NCBI GenBank assembly: GCA_964542455.1
Contig: CAZIUC010000017.1
Span: 1-64,000 of the forward strand
DNA: 64,000 bases
Source: PFJX01 sp964542455
GTDB taxonomy: Bacteria > Pseudomonadota > Gammaproteobacteria > Burkholderiales > Thiobacillaceae
Direction of reading: 5' to 3'
Part shown: piece after piece, positions 34,508 through 43,340 of the stretch
How the letters are laid out: every line of letters starts with the position of its first letter
Position numbering within the stretch: position 1 is the stretch's first letter
Translations under genes and position numbers: made by a program
The notes under the pieces: generated by a model
The model's database searches: none
The model's input: only the letters and a program-made list of their open reading frames with translations
What the model was told of the DNA's origin: nothing

Positions 34508-34786
34508 TCAGTGCTTCAAATCCCGGTAGAAATTCTCGTGTGGCCCGATGGCCTCCAGGTAGACCAGGTGGACGCCATCATCAACCGTGTAGCCAAGTAG
34601 ATAAAGTTGGCCCTGGCCGCGGAACTTGAACACGAATAGCGCGGCGAGGTCGCCTTTCTTACGTTCGCCTATCGCGGGATTCTCCGCGATGGCTTCGACG
34701 GCGACATCCACATCGGCAGCCACGTTGTCATGGAGTTTCTTGTACTGCCGGGAAAAACGTCGGGTCTGGCGGACTTCGTAACTCAC
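34508..34786 (-). CDS. RelE/ParE-family toxin
   Basis: The 92-residue basic protein (SYEVRQTRRFSRQYKKL at the start; FRGQGQLYLLGY later) fits the RelE/ParE ribonuclease/gyrase-toxin fold. The start is GTG at 34786, overlapping the antitoxin stop (GTGA), which gives coupled translation. Longer frames upstream are not family-like. Together with the gene at 34783-35016 it forms a type II toxin-antitoxin pair. Confidence 0.82.
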   Translation of the reverse strand: MSYEVRQTRRFSRQYKKLHDNVAADVDVAVEAIAENPAIGERKKGDLAALFVFKFRGQGQLYLLGYTVDDGVHLVYLEAIGPHENFYRDLKH

Positions 34787-35016
34787 CCTTGATGGCTCCG
34801 GGGCACAAAGGGTGTGGCCTGGTCGCGCGGCTCGGAGAGTGAAGCCAGAGATTCGGCGATGAAACTCACCGGCAGATCCGGGTTGTCTATCGCCGCGCGT
34901 CCAATCTTGGCCCAATACTCGATCTGCCCGGCGATGGTGCGGTGCTCGCTCGCGGCATCCGCTTTGGCCTGGTTGTAAAGGGTCTGGTCGATGCGGATGG
35001 AGGTGCTAATAGACAT
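34783..35016 (-). CDS. ParD-like antitoxin
   Basis: The 77-residue protein (MSISTSIRIDQTLYNQAK) has the N-terminal beta-strand/helix typical of ParD-like antitoxins, with a tail that would bind the toxin. It precedes the toxin gene and overlaps it by four bases. It lies in a small accessory patch between the HIT gene and a large metabolic gene. Confidence 0.82.
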   Translation of the reverse strand: MSISTSIRIDQTLYNQAKADAASEHRTIAGQIEYWAKIGRAAIDNPDLPVSFIAESLASLSEPRDQATPFVPRSHQG

Positions 35017-35147
35017 GGCAATCGCTCTTGCTACAATTGTGGTTTCCACATCATAGCGCATGCCTCATAGCGTTCAAAGCACTTGCCGGCCCACGTCTCG
35101 GTTGCCTCAATCCGCCCAGAGCCCAGCCAGGGAACTATTGGAATAGC

Positions 35148-35363
35148 TCAATCTTGTTGCTCGCTGTCAGCAAGAGGTCGAGCTGATGGGAGGTGACCAA
35201 AATGCAGTGCCAGCACGCCGCCCAACTGGTTTTTTGCATAGAACGCCTTCGATGTCAGCCTTGGGTGAGTGACCAGTCGACCATCGATGATTTCGCCCAC
35301 CAGGTTTTCCGGTAGATCGAGAATGACCTGGTAAGTCGCCGGTCGTGTATCAGGCAATTCCAT
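35148..35363 (-). pseudogene. Truncated Uma2-family (DUF820) nuclease remnant
   Basis: The first ~45 residues (ELPDTRPATYQVILDLPENL; VGEIIDGRLVTHPR) match the N-terminus of Uma2 restriction-endonuclease-like proteins. The family continues for another ~130 residues with the catalytic core. Here the similarity stops after AKNQLGGVL, and the frame ends 20 residues later in unrelated sequence. It is 11 bases from the large oxidoreductase gene upstream. It cannot be an active nuclease. Confidence 0.6.
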
Positions 35364-35373
35364 CGCGGCTTCC

Positions 35374-38300
35374 TTACAACAGCACCTTCTCGATGCCGCC
35401 ATTATTCACCTTGGCGACGAAATCGTTGAGCCAGTCCTCTCCCAGCTTCAGGCGCGCCAGTTCCACCACGATATAGTCGGCTTCGATCTTGCTGTCTTCG
35501 CCGTAGCGGTCGAGGCCTTGCAGGCAGGAGGGGCAGGTGGTCAGCACCTTGACCTTGTCAGCGCCGGCCTCGCGCAGGCCGCCGGCGACCCGATCGATTT
35601 CCTCGGCCTTGCGGAAGCGCACCTGGGTGGCGATGTCGGGACGGCTGGCGGCGAAGGTGCCTGACTCGCCGCAGCAGCGTTCCGACAGCTTCACGTCCGA
35701 TCCCATCAGGGTCTGCGCGGTCTTGATCGGGTTGTACAGCTTGATCGGGGTGTGGCAGGGGTCGTGATACATGTATTTGGTGCCACCCACCGCTTCCAGC
35801 TTGACGCCTTTCTCCATCATGTATTCGTGGATGTCCATGATCCGGCAGCCGGGGAAGATCTTGTCGAACTGGTATTCCATCAACTGATCCAAACAGGTGC
35901 CGCAGGACACCAGGACGGTCTTGATGTCGAGGTAGTTCAGGGTGTTGGCGATGCGGTGGAACAGCACCCGGTTCTGCATGGTGATGGCTTCGCCCTTGGG
36001 GCGGTCGCCGGTGGCGATTTGCGGGTAGCCGCAGCAAAGATAGGTCGGCGGCAGCACGGTCTGCGCGCCGAGTTCATAAAGCCAGGCGAGTGTGGCCAGG
36101 CCGACCTGGGAGAACAGACGCTCGGAACCGCAACCGGGGAAGTAGAAAACGGCGTCGCGATCTTCTTCACTGAGTTCCGTCACTTTGGCCGGGTCGCGCA
36201 GCACCGGCACCACCTTGGGATCGTTGAGGCCGAGCAGCTGCCGCGTCGTCTTGCTCGGCAAGTTGGCGCCGGGCAGGGCGCGGTTGAAGAAGTGGATCAA
36301 CTGGGTTTTCGCGCCCGGCTTGCCGATGCTGGAAGGCGGTTGCCGCATCGCTTCCTTCACCACCGGCAAGGTGCGCATCACCGCCGCGCCGATGCGTTGG
36401 CCGATATAACCGAACTCGATAGCACCCTTGCGCAGGGCATGAATGACATCGCCATCGGTGCTGTTGAGGAAGGCCAGCGCCAGGCGGGACGCCGGCGCCT
36501 TCTTCTTCTTGCCGGCGGCATTGAGGAAGTTGCGCATGGCCACGGTGACGTCGCCGAAATCGATGTCCACCGGGCAGGGGTTCACGCATTTGTGGCAGAC
36601 CGTGCAGTGGTCGGCGACGTCGTCGAACTCGTCGAAGTGTTTCAGCGAGATGCCGCGCCGGGTCTGCTCCTCATAGAGAAAGGCCTCGATCAGCAACGAG
36701 GTGGCGAGGATCTTGTTGCGCGGCGAATAGAGCAGATTGGCGCGCGGCACGTGAGTGGTGCACACCGGCTTGCACTTGCCGCAGCGCAGGCAGTCCTTGA
36801 TGGAGTCGGCGATGGCGCCGATCTCGGATTGCTCCATGATCAGCGATTCCAGTTCCAGCAAGCCGAAGGAGGGGGTGTAGGCGTTGCCCAGATCGGCGCC
36901 CTTGAGCAGCTTGCCCTTGTTGAAGCGGCCTTCCGGGTCGACCTGGTTTTTGTAGGCGGCGAACGCCGACAGGGTCTGGTCGGAGAGGAATTCCAGCTTG
37001 GTGATGCCGATCCCGTGTTCGCCCGAGATGACGCCACCGAGGTCTTGCGCCAGCCGCATGATGCGGGCCACCGCCTGGTTGGCGCTGGCGAGCATGGCGT
37101 AATCGTCGGAGTTGACCGGGATGTTGGTATGCACGTTGCCGTCGCCGGCGTGCATGTGCAAAGCGACAAATACGCGGCCCTTGAGCACGCGCTTGTGGAT
37201 CGCCTCACAAGCGGCCAATACCGGCTCGTATTCGCGGCCGGTAAATATCTGTTGAAGTTCGCCACGCACTTCGCGCTTCCAGGAGACACGCAGGCTGTGG
37301 TCCTGGAGGGCCGCGAACACCGACTTGTTTTCCTTGCGCGGCAGGCGCTCGTCGACCACGCACAGATGCGGCGGCAGGGGCGCGTCGAGGTCATCAAGAT
37401 AACTTTGCCAGCGCCCGCGCACCTCGGCGAGCAGCGTCAGCGCGCGTTCGCGCCGCGCCTCGGTGAGCACGGGGTCGGCGGTGCCTTCCTCATCCTCGGT
37501 CAGGGGCAGCGTGCCCTTGATGAAGCCTTCCAGTTCCCCCAGCAGCGCCAGCTTGTTCTTGATCGACAGCTCGATGTTGATGCGCTCCACGCCATCCGAG
37601 TAGTCGGCTAGACGGTCGAGCGGGATCACCACGTCCTCGTTCACCTTGAAGGCATTGGTGTGTTTGGCGATGGCGGCGGTGCGGGCGCGATCGAGCCAGA
37701 ATTTCTTGCGCGCATCCGCGCTGGTGGCGATGAAACCCTCGCCGCCGCGCGCGCGGGCGCACTCGACGATGCGGGCGGCGGCGGCGTCGACGGCGGCGAC
37801 GTCATCGGAAGCGATATCGGCCAGCAACACCATGTTCGGGCGGCCACTCCTTTCGGCCTTGGTGGCATAGCCCACCGCCTTGATGTAGCGGGCGTCCATG
37901 TGTTCCAGGCCGGCGAGGAGGACATCGCCCTGCCCCCCGTTGAAATCGCGGGTGATTTCGACGATGGCCGGCACCGCTTCGGAAACCTGGCCGAAGAACT
38001 CCAGGCACACCGTGCGAATCCGCGGCGGCATGCGGTGCAGGACGAACGTGGCCTGGGTGATGAGGCCGTCGCAGCCTTCTTTCTGGATGCCGGGCAGGCC
38101 GGACAGGAATTTGTCGGTGACATCCTTGCCAAGGCCGCGCTTGCGGAAGGCGGCGCCGGGAATTTCCAGGATTTCCGGCTCGCCCTTGGGGCTGCCGTCG
38201 GCATGGAAGCGCGCCAGTTCGAAGCGCGCCACCGCCACGTCGTGAATCTTGGACAGGTTGTGGTCGAGGCGGGTGACTTCCAGCCAGTCGGCGTCCGGCG

Positions 38301-39207
38301 TCACCATTTTCCAGGACACCAGATTGTCCAGCGCCGTGCCCCACAGCACCGCCTTCTTGCCGCCCGCGTTCATCGACACGTTGCCGCCGATGCAGGAGGC
38401 ATCGGCCGAGGTGGGATCGACCGCGAAGGCCAGGCCGGCCGCTTCGGCGACTTCCATGACCCGTCGCGTGACGACGCCGGCGCCGCAGGTGATGGTCGGC
38501 GTGGCGCTGGTGTGGCCGCGCAGCACGCGCGGCTCGATATCGCTTTTGTAGTCGAGTTTTTCCGTGTTGATCACCGCCGAGAAACGGGTCAACGGCACCG
38601 CGCCGCCGGTATAGCCGGTGCCGCCGCCGCGTGGTATCACGGTCAGCCCGAGTTCGATGCAGCCGGCCACCAGGGCGGGAATCTCATTCTCGTTGTCCGG
38701 GCTGAGCACCACGAAGGGATATTCCACGCGCCAGTCGGTCGCGTCGGTGACATGGCTGACCCGGGCCATGCCGTCGAAGGCGATGTTGTCGCGCCGGGTG
38801 TGGCGGGTGAGCGTGCGCAGCAGGCCCTCGCGCAGGTGGCTGGTTTCCGCGAAGCCGACCTCGAAGGTGTCCACCGCGCGGTTGGACAGTCGCAGCAGCG
38901 TGCCGACCCGCTCGTTGCCCTGGCGGCGCTTCTCGATTTCGCCCAGACGGTGGCGCAGCGCCTGGATCAACAAGCCACGGCGCGCCGGGTTGGCGAGCAG
39001 GTCGTCTTCCAGATAGGGGTTGCGGGTGACCACCCAGATGTCGCCCAGCACCTCGAACAGCATGCGCGCGGAACGCCCGGTCTTGCGCTCGCCGCGCAGT
39101 TCCTCGACCAGCCGCCAGCCTTCGGCGCCAAGCAGGCGAATGACGATCTCGCGGTCGGAGAATGAAGTGTAGTTGTAGGGGATCTCGCGAATGCGCTCGG
39201 TGGACAT
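35374..39207 (-). CDS. DUF3683 FAD-linked oxidase with Fe-S and CCG domains (GlcD/GlcF-like fusion)
   Basis: The 1277-residue protein joins an N-terminal DUF3683-type segment (~1-140), an FAD-binding PCMH domain (IPRGGGTGYTGGAVPL; DPTSADASCIGGNVSMNAGG), an FAD-linked oxidase C-terminal domain (HMHAGDGNVHTNIPV; GEHGIGITK), a 4Fe-4S ferredoxin module (CLRCGKCKPVC and CTVCHKCVNPC) and two CCG cysteine-rich domains. This equals glycolate/D-lactate oxidase subunits GlcD and GlcF in one chain. The substrate is probably a 2-hydroxy acid; D-2-hydroxyglutarate or D-lactate are candidates. Electrons would pass through the Fe-S clusters to the respiratory chain. Confidence 0.9.
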   Translation of the reverse strand: MSTERIREIPYNYTSFSDREIVIRLLGAEGWRLVEELRGERKTGRSARMLFEVLGDIWVVTRNPYLEDDLLANPARRGLLIQALRHRLGEIEKRRQGNERVGTLLRLSNRAVDTFEVGFAETSHLREGLLRTLTRHTRRDNIAFDGMARVSHVTDATDWRVEYPFVVLSPDNENEIPALVAGCIELGLTVIPRGGGTGYTGGAVPLTRFSAVINTEKLDYKSDIEPRVLRGHTSATPTITCGAGVVTRRVMEVAEAAGLAFAVDPTSADASCIGGNVSMNAGGKKAVLWGTALDNLVSWKMVTPDADWLEVTRLDHNLSKIHDVAVARFELARFHADGSPKGEPEILEIPGAAFRKRGLGKDVTDKFLSGLPGIQKEGCDGLITQATFVLHRMPPRIRTVCLEFFGQVSEAVPAIVEITRDFNGGQGDVLLAGLEHMDARYIKAVGYATKAERSGRPNMVLLADIASDDVAAVDAAAARIVECARARGGEGFIATSADARKKFWLDRARTAAIAKHTNAFKVNEDVVIPLDRLADYSDGVERINIELSIKNKLALLGELEGFIKGTLPLTEDEEGTADPVLTEARRERALTLLAEVRGRWQSYLDDLDAPLPPHLCVVDERLPRKENKSVFAALQDHSLRVSWKREVRGELQQIFTGREYEPVLAACEAIHKRVLKGRVFVALHMHAGDGNVHTNIPVNSDDYAMLASANQAVARIMRLAQDLGGVISGEHGIGITKLEFLSDQTLSAFAAYKNQVDPEGRFNKGKLLKGADLGNAYTPSFGLLELESLIMEQSEIGAIADSIKDCLRCGKCKPVCTTHVPRANLLYSPRNKILATSLLIEAFLYEEQTRRGISLKHFDEFDDVADHCTVCHKCVNPCPVDIDFGDVTVAMRNFLNAAGKKKKAPASRLALAFLNSTDGDVIHALRKGAIEFGYIGQRIGAAVMRTLPVVKEAMRQPPSSIGKPGAKTQLIHFFNRALPGANLPSKTTRQLLGLNDPKVVPVLRDPAKVTELSEEDRDAVFYFPGCGSERLFSQVGLATLAWLYELGAQTVLPPTYLCCGYPQIATGDRPKGEAITMQNRVLFHRIANTLNYLDIKTVLVSCGTCLDQLMEYQFDKIFPGCRIMDIHEYMMEKGVKLEAVGGTKYMYHDPCHTPIKLYNPIKTAQTLMGSDVKLSERCCGESGTFAASRPDIATQVRFRKAEEIDRVAGGLREAGADKVKVLTTCPSCLQGLDRYGEDSKIEADYIVVELARLKLGEDWLNDFVAKVNNGGIEKVLL

Positions 39208-39381
39208 GGCGGAAAATGCTTATATAAAGGCGGCGAATTCTACCGGAAGCACTCCCGCAAGACGCCCCCTGATTCCCATTTCGACCTTATCCATCAAAGG
39301 GATATGTGATTGCTGCATGGCAGCATCGTGGTCTCGCCAGGGCGGCGTAGAATGCGAGCGAATCTTTCGCGCTCTCACACC

Positions 39382-39798
39382 ATGATCCCCCTCCTGATCG
39401 TCGCCCACGGCAACCTCGGCGATAGCCTAATCCAGTGTGCCAGCCATGTACTGGGGCAACGCCCGGAACAACTGGAAAGTCTCGATCTCTCCTCCTCCGA
39501 CGAGCCCGGCGAGATGCTGGAGCGGGCACGAGCGCAGATCGCGCGCCTGGATCGAGGCAAGGGTTTGCTGATCCTCACCGATGTATACGGCGCCACGCCC
39601 TGCAACACCGTGTGCAAACTGATTCAACACGAGCATGTTGAAGCGGTGGCCGGCGTCAACCTGCCGATGCTGCTCAAGGCGCTGAATTACCGCAACGAAA
39701 CCCTAGCCCTGCTGATCCGCAAAGCGGTGCAGGGTGGACAGAGCGGCGTCATGTATATCCTGCCGCGCGACGCCGAGGAAGAATATAGCGATGCTTGA
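39382..39798 (+). CDS. manX: PTS mannose-family EIIA component
   Basis: The 138-residue protein has the phospho-accepting His in LLIVAHGNLGDSL (residue ~9) and ILTDVYGATPCNT, as in EIIA-Man. It overlaps ptsH by eight bases and is followed by ptsI. No EIIB, EIIC or EIID gene is in the window, so this looks like the regulatory PTS of betaproteobacteria rather than a sugar transporter. The start at 39382 (MIPLLIVAHG) matches the family. Confidence 0.92.
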   Translation: MIPLLIVAHGNLGDSLIQCASHVLGQRPEQLESLDLSSSDEPGEMLERARAQIARLDRGKGLLILTDVYGATPCNTVCKLIQHEHVEAVAGVNLPMLLKALNYRNETLALLIRKAVQGGQSGVMYILPRDAEEEYSDA

Positions 39799-40060
39799 AC
39801 GCGAAATCGAAATCACCAACAAGCTGGGCTTGCATGCCCGCGCCTCCGCCAAACTCACCCAGACCGCCAGCAGTTTTCCCTGTGAGATATGGATCTCGCG
39901 CAGTGGCCGCCGGATCAACGGCAAAAGCATCATGGGCGTGATGATGCTGGCCGCCGCGCGTGGCAGCAGCATCAAGCTGGAAACCTTCGGGCCCGAGGAA
40001 GACACGGCCATGGCGGCGCTGGTGGCGTTGATCGAAGACAAGTTTGGGGAAGGCGAATGA
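39791..40060 (+). CDS. ptsH: Phosphocarrier protein HPr
   Basis: The 89-residue protein has the catalytic His in NKLGLHARASAKL (His15) and the regulatory Ser in INGKSIMGVMML (Ser46), so control by an HPr kinase is possible. It overlaps manX by eight bases. Confidence 0.96.
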   Translation: MLEREIEITNKLGLHARASAKLTQTASSFPCEIWISRSGRRINGKSIMGVMMLAAARGSSIKLETFGPEEDTAMAALVALIEDKFGEGE

Positions 40061-40062
40061 TT

Positions 40063-40170
40063 GGATTGCGGATTGCGGATTGCGGATTTTTCTCGCGCGG
40101 CTGTGCCGCGCCCGATCTGCCAAATCCGAAATCGTAAAAATCCGAAATCCGAAATCCGCAATCCGAAATC
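40063..40170. repeat. Inverted arrays of a GGATTGC/GGATTTC heptamer with an inner hairpin
   Basis: The gap between ptsH and ptsI holds three GGATTGC repeats plus GGATTTT on the left, and on the right a run of AAATCCG and CAATCCG, the inverse of the same unit. In between lies the hairpin GCGCGGCTGTGCCGCGC (40095-40111). The whole segment can fold into one long stem. The inner 17-mer occurs again, inverted, at 63876-63892. Confidence 0.8.
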
Positions 40171-40174
40171 ACCC

Positions 40175-41899
40175 ATGACCTTCTCACTACACGGTATCGC
40201 GGTTTCCAGCGGCTACGCGATAGGCCGGGCGCAGCTTTACTCCCAGGATCGTCTGGAAGCGCCGCATTACCTGTTGCATGCCGAGCACCTGGATGCGGAA
40301 GTGGCTCGCTTCACCGCGGCGGTGGCAGCGGTGCGCGCGGAAATGCTCGAACTGCGGGAACACATCCCGGAAGGCGCTCCGGCGGAGCTCTCCGCCTTCC
40401 TCAATGTGCATGTGTTGATCCTCAACGATTCCATGTTGTCCGAGGCGCCCAAGCAGCGCATACGCGCCGACCGTTGCAACGCGGAATGGGCGCTCTCGCA
40501 GCAGACCGAAGCGCTGATCGTGCAGTTCGAGTCGATCGAGGACGATTACCTGCGCGAACGCCGCAATGATGTGCGCCAAGTGGCCGACAAGGTACTCAAG
40601 GAACTCATGGGCCATCCCGGCCATGCGCCGCTGAAATCCGCCGAGGAAGGCGACAGCATTCTGGTTGCGCACGACTTGTCGCCATCGGACATGGTGCTGT
40701 TCAAGCGCCATGACTTCGCCGGCTTCATCACCGACCTGGGCGGCAGCACCTCGCATACCGCCATCCTCGCGCGCAGCCTCAGCCTGCCTTCGGTGATGGC
40801 CCTGCACAGCGCGCGCGCCCTGGTCCAGGAAGGCGACTGGCTGATCGTCGATGGCGTGGCCGGCGTGGTCATCGTCAACCCGGATGCCTCCATCCTCGAC
40901 GAATATCGTTTGCGCCGGAATCAATGGCATCTTGAACAGAAGAAGCTGCGGCGCCTCAAGACCAGCCCCTCCGCCACCCTGGATAGCCTGGAAGTCGAGC
41001 TTCAGGCGAATATCGACCTGCCCAACGACGTCGGCCAGGCGCTGGGCGAAAACGCCAGTGGCATCGGCCTGTTCCGAAGCGAATTCCTGTTTCTCAACCG
41101 TGACGACCTGCCTTCGGAAGAGGAGCAATTCGAGGCCTACCGGCATGTGGCGCGAAAAATGGTCGGGCGCTGCGTGGTGATTCGCACCCTCGACGTGGGC
41201 GCCGACAAATCCGTGCGCTGGCTGCACGAAAAAAGCGTCAACCCCGCGCTTGGCCGCCGCGCCATCCGTTTGTGCCTGGCGGAACCACAAATCTTCATCA
41301 GCCAGATTCGCGCCTTGCTGCGCGCCAGCCACTACGGCCAGATCAAGATCCTGCTGCCGATGCTGTCCAGCCTGACTGAACTCGACCAGGCACTCGCCCT
41401 GATCGGGGCGGCACGCGGCATGCTGCGCATGGAAGGCATTCCCTTCGATGAAGAAACACCCATAGGCGGCATGATCGAAGTGCCCGCCGCCGCGCTCTCA
41501 GCGGAATGGTTCGCGAAAAAGCTGGATTTTCTCTCGATCGGCACCAACGACCTGATCCAGTACACCCTGGCCATCGACCGCACCGACGATACCGTCGCCC
41601 ACCTCTACGACCCGCTGCATCCGTCCGTGCTGGCCCTGATCGGGCACACTCTCAAGGTCGGCCGCAAGATGGGCAAGCCGGTCTCGGTGTGCGGCGAGAT
41701 GGCTGGCGACCCCAAGCTCACCCGACTGCTGCTGGGCATGGGACTGACCCGCTTCTCCATGCACCCGGCTCACATCCTCACGGTGAAGCAGCAGGTGCTG
41801 CGCAGCCATGTCGGGAATCTTGCCCCGATAGCAAAAAAACTTCTGCGCGCCGGCCGGCCGGATCGCATTCAGGAATACCTGGAACAGATCAACAGATAA
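40175..41899 (+). CDS. ptsI: Phosphoenolpyruvate-protein phosphotransferase (PTS enzyme I)
   Basis: The 574-residue enzyme starts the PTS phosphorelay from PEP to HPr. It has the phospho-His loop GGSTSHTAILARSL (~190), the PEP-binding RTLDVGADKS, the metal site IGLFRSEFLFLNR and the C-terminal FLSIGTNDLIQYTLAIDR plus VCGEMAGDP. The ATG at 40175 (MTFSLHGIAVSSG) fits the family; upstream in-frame sequence is the heptamer repeat. The 114-base gap to ptsH is unusually filled with repeats. Confidence 0.96.
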   Translation: MTFSLHGIAVSSGYAIGRAQLYSQDRLEAPHYLLHAEHLDAEVARFTAAVAAVRAEMLELREHIPEGAPAELSAFLNVHVLILNDSMLSEAPKQRIRADRCNAEWALSQQTEALIVQFESIEDDYLRERRNDVRQVADKVLKELMGHPGHAPLKSAEEGDSILVAHDLSPSDMVLFKRHDFAGFITDLGGSTSHTAILARSLSLPSVMALHSARALVQEGDWLIVDGVAGVVIVNPDASILDEYRLRRNQWHLEQKKLRRLKTSPSATLDSLEVELQANIDLPNDVGQALGENASGIGLFRSEFLFLNRDDLPSEEEQFEAYRHVARKMVGRCVVIRTLDVGADKSVRWLHEKSVNPALGRRAIRLCLAEPQIFISQIRALLRASHYGQIKILLPMLSSLTELDQALALIGAARGMLRMEGIPFDEETPIGGMIEVPAAALSAEWFAKKLDFLSIGTNDLIQYTLAIDRTDDTVAHLYDPLHPSVLALIGHTLKVGRKMGKPVSVCGEMAGDPKLTRLLLGMGLTRFSMHPAHILTVKQQVLRSHVGNLAPIAKKLLRAGRPDRIQEYLEQINR

Positions 41900-41970
41900 C
41901 CCTAACCCCCTCAAGTTTTTCCCAGCTTTGTCGATAGTGCTTTCGAGATAGAACTATCTGGGGCAATACG

Positions 41971-43233
41971 ATGCAAGCGGCAAACAATATCGCCAAGCCT
42001 ATTTTTCTCTGGCCGGAGGCTTCCGACGACCTGCGGGAAGCGGCCGTGCAGCTTGGCTATTACGGTTATGTGGCGGAATTGTTCGATTCCCCAGCAGCCT
42101 TGTTGGCGGCCGAGTCCCGCAACCCCACTGGCGCCCTGATCGACTGCGGCAAATTCGACTGCCTTTCCGAGGCTGACAAGACCGCCCTGACCGCGCTGTC
42201 CAGCCGCGTGCCGCTGGCCTGCATGTCCAGCAGCGGCAGTATCGACGCCCGTTTGGCCGCGGTGCGCATGGGTTGCCAGGCTTACTTCACGCGGCCGCTC
42301 GACATGGCCAGCCTGCTCGATACGCTGGATCGTCTTACCGCGCCGCCTCAGGCCGAGGCCGGCAAGGTACTGATCGTCGATGATTCCCCCGCCCTGGCCG
42401 CTTTTTATGCCGCCCATCTGAATGAAGCCGGTTTCGTGACCCAGGTGGTCAACGACCCGCTAAAAACGCTGGATGCGCTCAACGAGCATCCGCCGGAACT
42501 GATCCTGCTGGACATGAACATGCCGGGTGCCTCGGGCGAGGAGATCGCCAAAGTCATCCGTCAGCAGGAGGCTTATCTCTCCATTCCCATCGTATTTCTC
42601 TCGGCGGAGAGCGATATTGGCCGTCAGCGCGAGGCCATGAGCCTGGGCGGTGACGAGTTTTTACACAAGCCGATCGAACCCGAACATCTGATCTCGGCGG
42701 TCAAAAGCCGGGTGATTCGTTACCGTTCCCTGCGCGCGCTGATGGTGCGCGACAGTCTCACCGGTTTGCTCAATCACACCAGCTTCAAGGAGCGCCTGCG
42801 CGCCGAGGTCGCCCGCGCCAAGCGCCAGGGCAAACCGTTGTCGGTGGCGCTGATCGATATCGACTTGTTCAAGAAAGTGAATGACGGCTATGGTCACCCC
42901 GCCGGGGACCGGGTGATCAAAAGCCTTTCCAGACTGTTGAAACAGCGCTTGCGTGGCGCCGACGTGATCGGCCGCTATGGCGGCGAGGAATTCGCTGTAG
43001 CCCTGCCCGACACCCCCATCGAAGGTGCTCTGCGGGTACTCGACAACATCCGCGAAAGTTTTGCCGCCATCATCCAGCATGCCGGCGACAAGACCTTCCA
43101 GGTCAGTCTGTCGGCCGGCATATCCCAAAACGCCGCCGCCAGTGATGGCGAATCCCTGATTCAGGCCGCCGACGAAGCACTCTATGTGGCCAAACATGAG
43201 GGGAGAAATCAGGTCAAGGCGGCGACCGCATAG
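41971..43233 (+). CDS. Double-receiver diguanylate cyclase (PleD-like)
   Basis: The 420-residue protein has a degenerate first receiver (~10-120), a second canonical receiver (VLIVDDSPAL; Asp in LILLDMNMPGASG; Lys in FLHKPIEPE) and a GGDEF domain with active motif RYGGEEFAVAL. RGAD five residues before GGEEF is the RxxD inhibitory site, so c-di-GMP feedback is expected. It makes c-di-GMP from GTP. No partner kinase is adjacent. Confidence 0.93.
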   Translation: MQAANNIAKPIFLWPEASDDLREAAVQLGYYGYVAELFDSPAALLAAESRNPTGALIDCGKFDCLSEADKTALTALSSRVPLACMSSSGSIDARLAAVRMGCQAYFTRPLDMASLLDTLDRLTAPPQAEAGKVLIVDDSPALAAFYAAHLNEAGFVTQVVNDPLKTLDALNEHPPELILLDMNMPGASGEEIAKVIRQQEAYLSIPIVFLSAESDIGRQREAMSLGGDEFLHKPIEPEHLISAVKSRVIRYRSLRALMVRDSLTGLLNHTSFKERLRAEVARAKRQGKPLSVALIDIDLFKKVNDGYGHPAGDRVIKSLSRLLKQRLRGADVIGRYGGEEFAVALPDTPIEGALRVLDNIRESFAAIIQHAGDKTFQVSLSAGISQNAAASDGESLIQAADEALYVAKHEGRNQVKAATA

Positions 43234-43282
43234 AGGGTGTTGGGTATAGCGGAATGTGTCCAACATCGCGGCGCCACCACAA

Positions 43283-43316
43283 GGTCAGGTTGTGGCCTTA
43301 GCGCTATCCGGCCTAC
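43283..43316. repeat. Fragment resembling repeat R1
   Basis: GGTCAGGTTGTGGCC, a TAGCGCTA palindrome and CCGGCCTAC recall the first hairpin and closing CCTAC of repeat R1. It fills part of the gap between the convergent cyclase and helicase genes. Only this module is present. Confidence 0.4.
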
Positions 43317-43340
43317 AAGGTTTTGACCCATCTGGAGCCA

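Noticed and set aside
40063..40170. A CRISPR-like array between ptsH and ptsI
   Set aside because: The units are seven bases long, contiguous and in inverted halves, without spacers.
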